Position numbers and translations under genes: made by a program
In this document: piece after piece, positions 17,001-23,254 of the stretch
Layout of the letters: the number at the start of each line of letters is the position of its first letter
Position numbering within the stretch: the stretch's first letter is position 1
NCBI GenBank assembly: GCA_046484045.1
Contig: JAWOBZ010000059.1
Span: 1-31,119, forward strand
Source of the DNA: CAZHUM01 sp046484045
Lineage (GTDB): Archaea; Thermoplasmatota; Thermoplasmata; Halarchaeoplasmatales; Halarchaeoplasmataceae
DNA length: 31,119 nucleotides
Reading direction: 5' to 3'
The notes under the pieces: generated by a model
The model's input: the letters and a program-made list of their open reading frames with translations, nothing else
The model's database searches: none
Told to the model about the DNA's origin: nothing

Positions 17001-18569
17001 GAACATAATACAAAATGGATAGATGACGACACTGTAGAGAGAAACGTTGTAAATGAGATAGACAATTCAATAGACAATGTTTTAGATAATTCTATTATTC
17101 CAAATAATATCGATGAAGAAGATATTAATTATTTGATAATTTATAGCCACTGGGAAGTGACACCCTATAGATATCATCCAGGTTTCGGTTCTAAAAAATA
17201 TTCTGCTGATTCAACAAAATATGCTGATAGAGGAGTTGACGAAATACCTGATTATTCTCTAGGACGAATTGCAGCTTGGGATAGTGGTACTTTATCCATT
17301 CTTTCAACTATGGGGGTATATTCTGATAGCGATCTAATGAAAGAATCTAACAGAGGGGTATTTTCGAGCGATTTCTGGGAGTATTCTCCAGGAAATGAAA
17401 TCCTTAACGGAATAGAAGAGAATTTTGCATCGATATATGGTCAAGGTAATTACTATGTAAGAGGCGATCCTTCAGGTATAGAACATGGACCAAATGATAA
17501 TGACCATAATGCCCCACTAGAAGAATTTTTAAAAGAGGCTAGATGCGGTGAGATTATTATCGCTGATGGTCATGGGGATCCTGGAGGTATAGAAGCAACT
17601 AATCCAAAATTACGAGCTGATGATATATTTGATAATGGTTACTATAATCAATCACTAATTCTTTTTGATGGCTGTAGAACTGGAGGATATCATGATTATT
17701 ACTATATAAATTATGCAAGAACACTTTTTCAATCATCTATTGAAAAAGGTTGTGTAAATGTGATTGGGACGGTTGATGACTCGTACAAGCCAATAAAAAA
17801 TTTTGAGGATATGAGTTATTGTTTATCATATCATATTCGAGATAATGATGTTGGAACTGCACTCACCAAATCAATATCTTTTGGGAATAAAGAACAATTC
17901 TATATGATCGGTGATCCAATGGTTGATTACGATGCTGGAAAAACAGGTGATAATGCAGACCTATTAATCACCCCCTCATCGATCACAATGCCTATATCGT
18001 TTATATCAACACGGACGATTAGAGCGGAGATACGAAATATCGGAGGTACTGATGTAAGCGGTGCAGCTGTGAATATTTATAATGGCAATCCAACCGAAGG
18101 AGGTGTATTAATAGGTTCAGATACTGTATCTGTAAACTCGTATGATTCAACAGTTATTGAAGTAGATTGGGACACATACAATGAAGGAGAATATTATGAT
18201 ATTTATGTAGAAGTCCAACAAATGCCTGGGGAGACCTTTCATGGAAACAACATAGCTAATGCAAAGGTAGTAACATTTGAATACAACAGAGATGATATTA
18301 ACGATAATGTATTTTCAATTGAACTTAGTCCCACAATGCCATATTCTGTTGAGTATTTGATTGAACAGATGCAGGGTAATTGTATACAGGTAGAAGTTGA
18401 TTATGGTGCTGGAGAGGGTTGGGAAATAATTAGTGGAGATGACCCTATTTGGGTTACAAGTAGTTATTGGGAAACTGATTACTATAAGTATAGAATTACA
18501 TTGGATTCATCTATGACTGAACAATACCTATATTTCTCCATTATTGGATCATCGTTACCTGAAGAATGA
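11076..18569 (+). CDS. Giant multidomain surface protein with BNR, beta-helix, Kelch, Ca-binding, gingipain-like (C25) protease and CARDB domains
   Basis: The frame encodes 2,497 residues. Approximate layout by residue: 1-140 beta-helix; 150-510 sialidase-like with Asp-boxes (RSIDNGATW, RSEDAGVNW); 510-690 NosD-like beta-helix repeats; 695-1060 Kelch repeats (ILIAGGK, VLVIGGE, VFVAGGT, with CEIYDP strands); 1110-1260 jelly-roll-like; 1260-1330 beta-helix again; 1615-1710 Asp-rich Ca-binding repeats (DTDGDGLWDG, DTDGDRLTD); 1725-2290 a clan CD cysteine protease resembling peptidase C25, with HG at His2166 (ADGHGDP) and Cys2200 (FDGCRTGG), 34 residues apart as in gingipains; 2294-2405 CARDB. 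No C-terminal anchor is visible. TTG 11076 is only a formal start: the protein almost certainly continues from the 9855 gene across the TAG. Sequence from about 13150 on is noticeably more AT-rich. Confidence 0.8.
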   Translation: MNQEKTTMIHPSASYPWNTYPFNNHGTVDFYGANVMYTYGDRSNLNNPGGIQNHAGSTCTIDNCNIIDGDTHSITGSSDASLTVKGTNTIIGSEEDPGQSNTLQGHGVYINGMNVNPTIEDVTIQYQKKSGLFVEDTILDTSTTYQLEDYQSNQYDQRVTFDSETTSWYRTGTDGDEVLVAYLQEESNSIYWKRSIDNGATWSVPYHIVTPSEKVGRIDLAVDGNNMLLLWENEGLYETHLLYSDKGGRIWTEYDETIHGTNPSIYLKGSDTYMTYSYSIQGPWQEIWILTFLHWTEGGGVVEYEKELDIGGWPSIDLELDNNNIYLTALVNGNIFFWKGRDNGAEWPIDKLDIGDYTPTTFDTELSGHSSTVMPPNDWVDLSVRDQYISVVWPTVQTGDSDYDIIGVRSEDAGVNWDLTPVTYSSSDTDSIWPSTEIDSNYLLHVTWEDGDVILYSRRDISTGAFDVQRISMVPSYVDVHRPKVTLSNGNIYYSWEDNRDGNSEIYIKKALPLMTNNLKVKNNGIDGIRLDNSNPVIYNCEINNNPIGISIENYANPTVRINDIHSNQYGIEVNNAKGIIESNNIHQSYVGVYTEQASELCIRSSTGSPQYINDNDYGIWSADDSVIYVSENEIYQNLHAGVFMENSDGEIRKNDIYSSSDPTIQERYTRGVLCDQSSPLIQDNEIYGFNGRLSAPSLSKNQFANTATRLNNGEILIAGGKIYDEELDLTSTTSYCEIYNPDSGTLRKTEKMNHPRSNHEAVLLNDGRVLVIGGEFSLGSCEIYDPGTECWEITDSLSPEISGKNPQTVVLNSGEVFVAGGTNNPSAKCEIYDPATDTWSAETDMNVPRYDHKITSLHKYNIDWIILTGGFDGTGDVSNSCEIYDTYRGVWHTFNIHTPRANHAVTKYNETGFILSGGEDDVSEIGLCEMNFLTFNVISNGFDQYLPKLHVNNIDSLDMPRKNHNGVLLKDNTVLIAGGETQAEGALSGCELLTDLKNPRWMSIDSMSIPRVSPPLISHPSGNIITAEGVRTGDNTNSCEIYNYPSSSWNYDEDILNSGVSLYKSSPVILENTRIDTSSFGILSRLGAPDISSNELDSNKIGMYLVNDGVDPSQEFASGSLEFNNKDVYGQTFLANREKIDSVEIFLDKRVTDPDIVSSVEVCIFSSPTSTEPVVSSSKIFNNIITGWNRFKFEDPLLVSAGEEYFLTISTDSTKSGYNIFGRDIDEPDYKGGALWHSYNENPFIQYSDYDLSFRIIYNRAKLHGNIVSSSNSDGIFTIDSNPSLISENTLENNNGYGIHLVGGKPLNWQTLDTDNNFDNNKDRVIQQWEFGLLTQKDEEPFGSNELLKEYRSYVLLTDANTDVSFQGYTGYDSEDGYLEPIRATEYVIDSANQKLESNPYMIQIEKEYYRPDETIYYPTTHETITVDKNKELYHVFEEKIVESEISLSQPIINWVSIPVVSSLYASDIYNDDRFDCYYLQKYDALNSQWISYDGEDPAEDFKITPDMGIQIALDNAPTEPVTYSGLPVGHVSIKLYANYNYIGYPSYMKSISMDDFIQHAEHPEYIQSVERWDHSLQSWVEVNPSYHMVPGNAYRVKTNIPPGMDYMTINYFEPGGDTDLDGLSYGEEIYTYNTDPTEPDTDGDGLWDGWQDTNGNEWYDDGEIKGEKFYLSDPSTSDTDGDRLTDTDELFIYNSNPMDADINDNDVKDGHLEYDNSIVWITDNNPNSIFEALSLTREKFDGMNCKQYPILVWARRVNEDTGIERDTTEQIIHCINQLKTSPDEIRILEQTVNTVPSEISTETGIPEQRYISSQYVTSYWENNPDKQQDIVFCDMDGQGGTDNLMPYAATFAHRNYAVYMSSLTDIQDVTRIPDNIYYFGSDPTTESILSSIASTTTISTLESAVESLTPLGNQYINPNTLATDNAVTLVHRYDNNYMSPLNNYWNWEIKEYMQNWKIAPIYASLRQTMIGYAEHNTKWIDDDTVERNVVNEIDNSIDNVLDNSIIPNNIDEEDINYLIIYSHWEVTPYRYHPGFGSKKYSADSTKYADRGVDEIPDYSLGRIAAWDSGTLSILSTMGVYSDSDLMKESNRGVFSSDFWEYSPGNEILNGIEENFASIYGQGNYYVRGDPSGIEHGPNDNDHNAPLEEFLKEARCGEIIIADGHGDPGGIEATNPKLRADDIFDNGYYNQSLILFDGCRTGGYHDYYYINYARTLFQSSIEKGCVNVIGTVDDSYKPIKNFEDMSYCLSYHIRDNDVGTALTKSISFGNKEQFYMIGDPMVDYDAGKTGDNADLLITPSSITMPISFISTRTIRAEIRNIGGTDVSGAAVNIYNGNPTEGGVLIGSDTVSVNSYDSTVIEVDWDTYNEGEYYDIYVEVQQMPGETFHGNNIANAKVVTFEYNRDDINDNVFSIELSPTMPYSVEYLIEQMQGNCIQVEVDYGAGEGWEIISGDDPIWVTSSYWETDYYKYRITLDSSMTEQYLYFSIIGSSLPEE

Positions 18570-18601
18570 TTCATCATTTTAAAAAAATAAGGTAAATAAT
18601 A

Positions 18602-18637
18602 TGAAAGATCGCCCAACGAAGAGGAACCGCTGTCGCA
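18602..18637 (+). pseudogene. Relic of the 5' end of the BNR gene (head relic 1)
   Basis: Bases 18602-18637 match 5939-5975 at every position except one deleted G, which shifts the frame. The relic reads ATGAAAGATCGCCC then runs to a TAG after 24 codons. Nothing of the BNR propeller follows. It begins 32 nt after the stop of the giant gene, the place where a third cassette would be expected. Confidence 0.8.
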
Positions 18638-18690
18638 GTTTTTTCAGCAATAAAAGAGGATTTATTGGCACCTAGCAAAATAATCATTTA

Positions 18691-18738
18691 TGATAATGCA
18701 TTGTCACAGATTAGGGTTTTTATGATAATGTATTATCA
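18691..18738 (+). promoter_or_regulatory. Pair of near-palindromic direct repeats, operator-like, ahead of a small ORF
   Basis: TGATAATGCATTGTCA (18691-18706) and TGATAATGTATTATCA (18723-18738) are direct repeats 32 bp apart, about three helical turns, and each is nearly palindromic. A TATA-like AATATATTTA follows at about 18741 and the small ORF starts at 18780. The GATAAT hexamers recall Fur-type boxes, but the regulator is unknown. Confidence 0.5.
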
Positions 18739-18779
18739 CCAAATATATTTATTATTATAAGAAGGAATGCGATTATGTC

Positions 18780-18947
18780 ATGTTAAAAGATGGTGAGTTT
18801 CATGGTTTTGAATCCCATTATGGTAAGTTGAAGAAAAAGAAGTATCCCTTCAAAACAACATATCTTACTAAAGATCTCATGGACGAGGAATCGATACCCG
18901 CTTCACTGTTTCTATATGGGCTTGAAAAGAGTAACTATTGCATATGA
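18780..18947 (+). CDS. Small ORF, 55 codons, unknown basic protein
   Basis: I do not recognise this ORF. It starts MLKDGEFHGFESHYGKLKKK, is lysine-rich near residues 16-21, and ends LYGLEKSNYCI. A possible GAAGGA ribosome-binding site lies about 15 nt upstream, and a TATA-like element with paired palindromes precedes it, which argues for a transcribed gene. It lies between the two head relics inside a 530-nt stretch (18570-19100) with no other gene, so it may instead be a fragment of a decayed gene. A DNA-binding or antitoxin-like role is only a guess from size, charge and the operator-like sites. Confidence 0.35.
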   Translation: MLKDGEFHGFESHYGKLKKKKYPFKTTYLTKDLMDEESIPASLFLYGLEKSNYCI

Positions 18948-19033
18948 TAGACCAGCATCTTAACTCTAATATAGTTATTTTATTGATGAGAAATAAATAA
19001 TCTTCCTATAATATGGAATCACTTACTAAAGTT

Positions 19034-19057
19034 GGAGGAATCCTAGGTGAAAGATCG
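19034..19057 (+). repeat. 24-bp exact copy of the BNR-gene translation start region (head relic 2)
   Basis: The 24 bp are identical to 5925-5948, including the GGAGGA ribosome-binding site, the CCTAGG hexamer and the GTG start with its first codons. Homology stops abruptly at both ends: upstream the match ends with the ribosome-binding site, downstream it ends after ATCG. This is the second orphan head after the giant gene. Confidence 0.85.
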
Positions 19058-19100
19058 TACACGAACGTCGTTCGCTTTCCCCTCTATCTCTCCCAAAAAA

Positions 19101-20429
19101 TCATCGTAGACTTGGACCAACTTCTTTGAACTTCTCTAGGTGATATTCGATGTCCTCATCATCGTGTTGAACGGAGATCAGCCATTCCTCGTCGGCTCCG
19201 TAGGACATGGGGACGATCCCTTCGTTGACCATGGAGAGCCAGTACTTGTGTGCCGTGTCTTCATCAACGGTAGTCCAATCTCTGAAATCACGGACTTCTT
19301 GACCGGTGAACAGTATCCCGCCGACTGCGTTGATGCCTTGAACCACCGCATCGATCTCGTTATCTTCGACGATATCTCGGTAGCCGTCCATGAGTTCCTC
19401 TCCCAGTTCACTCAATCTGTCGTAAGCCGAGTCGGTCAGTATATCCGTTAGAGTGATCTTACAAGCTCTTACGGAAAGCGGGTTGGCCGAGTAGGTACCG
19501 AAAAGCCCCTCGTCAGCGATCTCTTCCATAACCTCTCTTCTACCGGCACAAGCACCTATGGGCAGTCCACCGCCTATGGCCTTCGCCAGTGCGATAAGAT
19601 CCGGCTCGATGTCGTAGTACTCTGATGCTCCTCCGGGTGCTATCTTGACGCCTGTCTTCACTTCGTCGAAGATGAGCAGAACATCGTGCTCTTCAGTCAA
19701 TTTCCTAAGCTCTTTCAGGTATCCGTCATCCGGTGGTATCACGCCCTTGTTCATCATCACCGGCTCTACGATCACGGCAGCTGTCTCCTCACCGTGCTCA
19801 TCCAGCAGATCTTCCATCACCTGGATATCGTTGAAGGGAGCGATCAAAGTGTCCTTCAAGGTCTCGGCCGTGATGCCCCCTCCGTGGGGAACACCCACCG
19901 GTCTTTCACGCGGTCCTATTTGGTCCACTGGAGGCATCTTGCTTATGTGCAGCGGATCGTAGACACCGTCGTAGGCCCCCTCGATCTTGATTATCTTCTC
20001 CCTACCGGTGTACCTCCTAGCCATCCTCACCGAGTAGAGAGTGGACTCGCTGCCTGAATTCGTGAACCTGACCATGTCCACCGGGAACCTCCTGACGATC
20101 TCTTCGGCGGCTTCCCGCGTCTCTTCATGGGGCATACCGTACATGGTTCCCCTCTCCAACTGTTCACTCAATCCCTCTACCAATTTTGGATGGGAATGCC
20201 CCACCATGAGCACACCCCAGCAGAGGTTGAAATCCAAGAACTCATTACCGTCCACGTCCCACATCTTCGCCCCCTCGGCTTTCTCGACGAAGAACGGATA
20301 CGGTGAATAGGGCGGTGACGACCCTCCTATGCCTTCCGGTAAAATTTCACAAGCCTTTCGATATAGTTCTTCAGAATTATTGGTCTTTGACCTGTACTCT
20401 TCCGCGATTTCATCACCGCTGTTCTTCAT
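19101..20429 (-). CDS. Class III PLP aminotransferase resembling glutamate-1-semialdehyde 2,1-aminomutase
   Basis: The 442-residue protein has the fold-type I aminotransferase pattern. There is a substrate/PLP loop TNSGSEST (123-130), an aspartate in LLIFDEVKTG (251-260) that would contact the PLP pyridine nitrogen, and Lys283 in LAKAIGGGLPIGA as the Schiff-base lysine. GIGGSSPPYSPYPFFVEKA near residue 33 resembles HemL proteins (PGGVNSP...PFF). However, SGSEST and DEVKTG differ from the usual SGTEA and DEVMTG of true HemL, and no tetrapyrrole gene is nearby. I therefore call it HemL-like without assigning heme synthesis. It is the last gene of the - strand run, 45 nt after the LarA-family gene, which suggests action on a related small carboxylic or amino acid. 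Confidence 0.82.
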   Translation of the reverse strand: MKNSGDEIAEEYRSKTNNSEELYRKACEILPEGIGGSSPPYSPYPFFVEKAEGAKMWDVDGNEFLDFNLCWGVLMVGHSHPKLVEGLSEQLERGTMYGMPHEETREAAEEIVRRFPVDMVRFTNSGSESTLYSVRMARRYTGREKIIKIEGAYDGVYDPLHISKMPPVDQIGPRERPVGVPHGGGITAETLKDTLIAPFNDIQVMEDLLDEHGEETAAVIVEPVMMNKGVIPPDDGYLKELRKLTEEHDVLLIFDEVKTGVKIAPGGASEYYDIEPDLIALAKAIGGGLPIGACAGRREVMEEIADEGLFGTYSANPLSVRACKITLTDILTDSAYDRLSELGEELMDGYRDIVEDNEIDAVVQGINAVGGILFTGQEVRDFRDWTTVDEDTAHKYWLSMVNEGIVPMSYGADEEWLISVQHDDEDIEYHLEKFKEVGPSLR

Positions 20430-20474
20430 ACTAATCGATACGGATATCCCAAACGATTTGAAAAATCTTTTGCT

Positions 20475-21698
20475 TTATTTCACATTCGGCACCACGATAC
20501 CGCCTTCGACAAGGAACGTGATCTTACCGCCGGTCCTCTCCAACGCATCGTCAACAGCTTCCTGAAGGTCGTGCTTGGGCTGCATGAATATCTTCTCAAG
20601 CAGTTCATCTTCCAGACTCGTGTAAGACCATATATCCGCTCTTTCACAGATCCCGATGATCTTGGCGGCTTTGTGATAGCCCAACTTGTACCCTCCTCTT
20701 ATGGCCTCCAGTATCTCTTCCGGCGTATCCATGGTAGCCATAAGGTTGTAAAAATTCTCGGGTCCGATCCCTTCACCGCACTCGGAGACCAGGATCAGTA
20801 TCCCGCCGTCTTTCAGAGCCAACTTTCCGTTCTCCAAGGATTTCTGGCTCTGGTACAGGTCGATATCTATCGGTTTGGAGACCGTCATGACCACGTCGGA
20901 CCTCTCCTCTATCGGTACGGAAAAAACCTCGAGAGCATACTTCGTTTCATTCAAAAAAGACTGGAATATACTCCCACTGCTGGCATGGTAGATATCCCCG
21001 TCCTTATCCAAGGTCATGTTGACGGCGTAAACGTCCCTATCGAACTTCTTTATGGCTTCTATCATGTCTTCGTGCACCGGGTTCCCCCGAAGTTCCAGAC
21101 CCTTGGCGCCCTCGTTCAGTGCATGAAAATGGTTCTGGGTGATGGTCTCATAGGATGCTACACCGGGCAGAAGCGATTTTCTACCTCCGGTGAATCCAGC
21201 AAAGTAGTGCGGTTCGACGGTGTTGATAGCCACCACGTTCTCGGCCTCACAGACCACCTTGTTGAATTTGACCGGAGTCCCCCTGCTGGTCTTACCGAAA
21301 TCGACCATCTCGTCGTTCTTCGAATCGTGACAGTGAACCTTGTCCTTGTAATCATCCCACAGAGAACCGAATATCCACTCGTATTCTTCCTCGGTGGGTT
21401 CCCGATGGGAGCCGGTAGCTACGATGAAACTGACATGGTGATCCGCTATCACATCTTTGATGTGTTCCAATACCCTCCTGGTTGGTGTGGGTCTTGCCGC
21501 GTCGTTGACGATAATAATCGTACCGTCTTTGACAAACTCAAAGAAAGGAGCCGTGTCTATAGGTTTTTCCAGTGCCCGATCCAAAACTTCTTTCTCATCG
21601 CTCTTCGGCACTTCGTTGGGATACAGCACCCCGTTCACCCTTTCCTCATCCACATCCAGCGTTATCTTATCTCCCGCGTAGGGTATATCGATCTTCAT
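20475..21698 (-). CDS. LarA-family protein (nickel-pincer racemase superfamily)
   Basis: The 407-residue product matches the LarA/DUF2088 family: NDAARPTPTR, IVATGSHREPTEEE, VHCHDSKND and HYFAGFTGGRKSLLPG, followed by ASYETITQNHFHAL. In lactate racemase the lysine of GGRKS carries the nickel-pincer cofactor and histidines of the ATG-x-H and NH motifs serve in catalysis; all have counterparts here. The substrate need not be lactate, since the family includes racemases and epimerases of other 2-hydroxy acids. The cofactor-making larB, larC and larE are not in the window. The ATG at 21698 gives the typical start MKIDIPYAGDK; a GTG at 21707 is an alternative. It lies between a methyltransferase and an aminotransferase on the same strand. 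Confidence 0.85.
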   Translation of the reverse strand: MKIDIPYAGDKITLDVDEERVNGVLYPNEVPKSDEKEVLDRALEKPIDTAPFFEFVKDGTIIIVNDAARPTPTRRVLEHIKDVIADHHVSFIVATGSHREPTEEEYEWIFGSLWDDYKDKVHCHDSKNDEMVDFGKTSRGTPVKFNKVVCEAENVVAINTVEPHYFAGFTGGRKSLLPGVASYETITQNHFHALNEGAKGLELRGNPVHEDMIEAIKKFDRDVYAVNMTLDKDGDIYHASSGSIFQSFLNETKYALEVFSVPIEERSDVVMTVSKPIDIDLYQSQKSLENGKLALKDGGILILVSECGEGIGPENFYNLMATMDTPEEILEAIRGGYKLGYHKAAKIIGICERADIWSYTSLEDELLEKIFMQPKHDLQEAVDDALERTGGKITFLVEGGIVVPNVK

Positions 21699-21725
21699 GG
21701 TCAACACATCCGATAAAGAATTTTA

Positions 21726-22346
21726 TTATTTTCCCTTTTTCGCCCAGCAGTACATGAACTCTGAGTCGAACAGCTTTTTTGGATATTTTACGGAATCGTA
21801 TATGACGACTCTGTTGAACCTTTCTTTTAGCTCATCCAGAGTGTAGTAGGAAAAATACCTGGGATGTCCCTGGGCGTAGTCGTGTTCTTCGAATCCCTCC
21901 TTCTCACCGATCTTGAAGCTGAAAGCGAAAACCCCCTCGTCGGCCAATATCCTAAATACTTCTTTCTCCAGCGTATTCAAAGAGTTCTTTGGTAGGTTGA
22001 TGATCGAAGCACTGGCCCAAGCGCAGTCAAAAGTCCCGTCGGGGAAAACCGTCTCTCTCATATCCATCTGAAGGAACGTACAATCGGGATATTTTTTTCT
22101 TGCCACACGTACCATATTCTTGGATAAATCTATGCCGACAACGTCCGTCCCCTTGGATTTAAGATACGCCGTGTCCCTCCCATCACCACAGCCCATGTCG
22201 ATGATATGTGGATCATGGGGTAATGACCTCAGCGTTCTATCTATCATCTTTTCCTGGAAATCCCTGTCGCTCAACTCCATAGTGTTCTTTGAATAGGATT
22301 CCGCGATGATATCGTAGCTTTCTACAGTTCTTAGAACCGGGTCCAT
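21726..22346 (-). CDS. Class I SAM-dependent methyltransferase, substrate unknown
   Basis: A 206-residue Rossmann methyltransferase: motif I IIDMGCGDGRDTAYL, motif II acidic VVGIDLSKNM, then CTFLQMDMRETVFPDGTFD and an SIINLPK region typical of the Methyltransf_11/25 group (UbiE-like, small-molecule methylation). The C-terminal part has aromatic-rich strands (YFSYYTLDELKERF) often seen in these enzymes. Nothing identifies the substrate. It starts 14 nt after the LipS-like gene and ends 27 nt before the LarA-family gene, so it belongs to the same transcription unit. Confidence 0.88.
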   Translation of the reverse strand: MDPVLRTVESYDIIAESYSKNTMELSDRDFQEKMIDRTLRSLPHDPHIIDMGCGDGRDTAYLKSKGTDVVGIDLSKNMVRVARKKYPDCTFLQMDMRETVFPDGTFDCAWASASIINLPKNSLNTLEKEVFRILADEGVFAFSFKIGEKEGFEEHDYAQGHPRYFSYYTLDELKERFNRVVIYDSVKYPKKLFDSEFMYCWAKKGK

Positions 22347-22360
22347 CTAATCACATCTGA

Positions 22361-23254
22361 TCAGTATCCTAGATAGGATTTGATGTTATCTATCTCTTCG
22401 GGACGGAGTCTCCTCGGAAAGTTCCTATGTTCGTCTCCCGGTCTCGTGGTGTAATACGGTCTGTTGCAGCCCGGGCATCCACGGGTTTGGAACACCTCTC
22501 CGTCCTCTATCAGACTCCGGACTCTTTCGTCCTTGTTTTCGACCATATAGACAGCTTCATAGGGAGGGTAACCGTTCTGGATCAGGTACGTCACGAGCTG
22601 TGATTTTCTGTAGTACTCGATCTCAGGCGCTCTTTCCTCGCTCTGATATGAAAAGAGTGAGATGTTGGCACCGGCTTTAGCTGCCCTATAAGAACTCCAA
22701 GCGATCCTATCCAGGTCTTCCCCCATCCCGACGATGAAATGCGCTATTACGTTGTTCTCACCGACCTTGTCCAAAGCCATCCCCAGGTAATCCCAGAATA
22801 TCAAGGGAGGATAGTTCACTTTGGTTTTCTCCCTTAATTCATCGGTGGCGGCGTCGATGCCCACACCCAAGTGAGTCACCGGTCCGATGATCTCGTCCAG
22901 CGTTTCCTCGCTGAGAGGGGGTGCAGAAACGGATATCGGTTTACCACATGTCTTCAGAACATCCACGGCTTCGATTATCATCTGCTCGTATCCCTCTATA
23001 TCAGGAGACTGGATACAGACCCTCTGGAGGTCGGATTCCTTGAGTTCGTTCAGGAACTCTCCGACGTCGTATTCGGGCCATGAAACCCGAGAAAGCCATT
23101 TGGGATCTCCCCTGGCCTGCGGACAGAATGTGCAACCTCCACGGCATACACCGCCCGGTATCATCAGATATGCCGTGCTTACGTCTTCTTTCGACCTTCC
23201 TTTCTTCAATCCCAGATAATTCGCCGTGCCTGAAGATACTCTCAATTTCATCAT
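22361..23254 (-). CDS. Radical SAM enzyme, probably an archaeal LipS-type lipoyl synthase subunit
   Basis: This 297-residue radical SAM protein has C37-x3-C41-x2-C44 (GGVCRGGCTFCP) for the [4Fe-4S]-SAM cluster and a second Cys pair near the C-terminus, C260-PG-C263-NRPYY. Archaea without LipA use two proteins, LipS1 and LipS2, both radical SAM enzymes, to insert the sulfurs of lipoyl groups. Gene neighbourhood with a lipoate ligase and the C-terminal GCPGCNRP signature suggest that this is one of them, more likely the LipS2 type; the assignment is from memory of the family and the other subunit is not in the window. It overlaps the ligase gene by ATGA (23251-23254), which implies translational coupling. 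Alternative: another radical SAM enzyme of unrelated cofactor synthesis. Confidence 0.68.
   Translation of the reverse strand: MMKLRVSSGTANYLGLKKGRSKEDVSTAYLMIPGGVCRGGCTFCPQARGDPKWLSRVSWPEYDVGEFLNELKESDLQRVCIQSPDIEGYEQMIIEAVDVLKTCGKPISVSAPPLSEETLDEIIGPVTHLGVGIDAATDELREKTKVNYPPLIFWDYLGMALDKVGENNVIAHFIVGMGEDLDRIAWSSYRAAKAGANISLFSYQSEERAPEIEYYRKSQLVTYLIQNGYPPYEAVYMVENKDERVRSLIEDGEVFQTRGCPGCNRPYYTTRPGDEHRNFPRRLRPEEIDNIKSYLGY

Noticed and set aside
19061..19075. Inverted repeat CGAAC-GTC-GTTCG as a terminator for the aminotransferase gene
   Set aside because: The stem is only 5 bp and is not followed by a T run on the - strand.
18540..19100. An insertion sequence or integrase scar near the head relics
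   Set aside because: I found no transposase-like protein, no terminal inverted repeats and no clear target-site duplication; the repeats match the cassette heads.
20571..21716. A 381-codon open frame on the + strand opposite the LarA-family gene
   Set aside because: It is an antisense shadow: the opposite strand holds a clear LarA family protein with all motifs, and the + strand translation is low-complexity Val/Phe-rich without recognisable domains.
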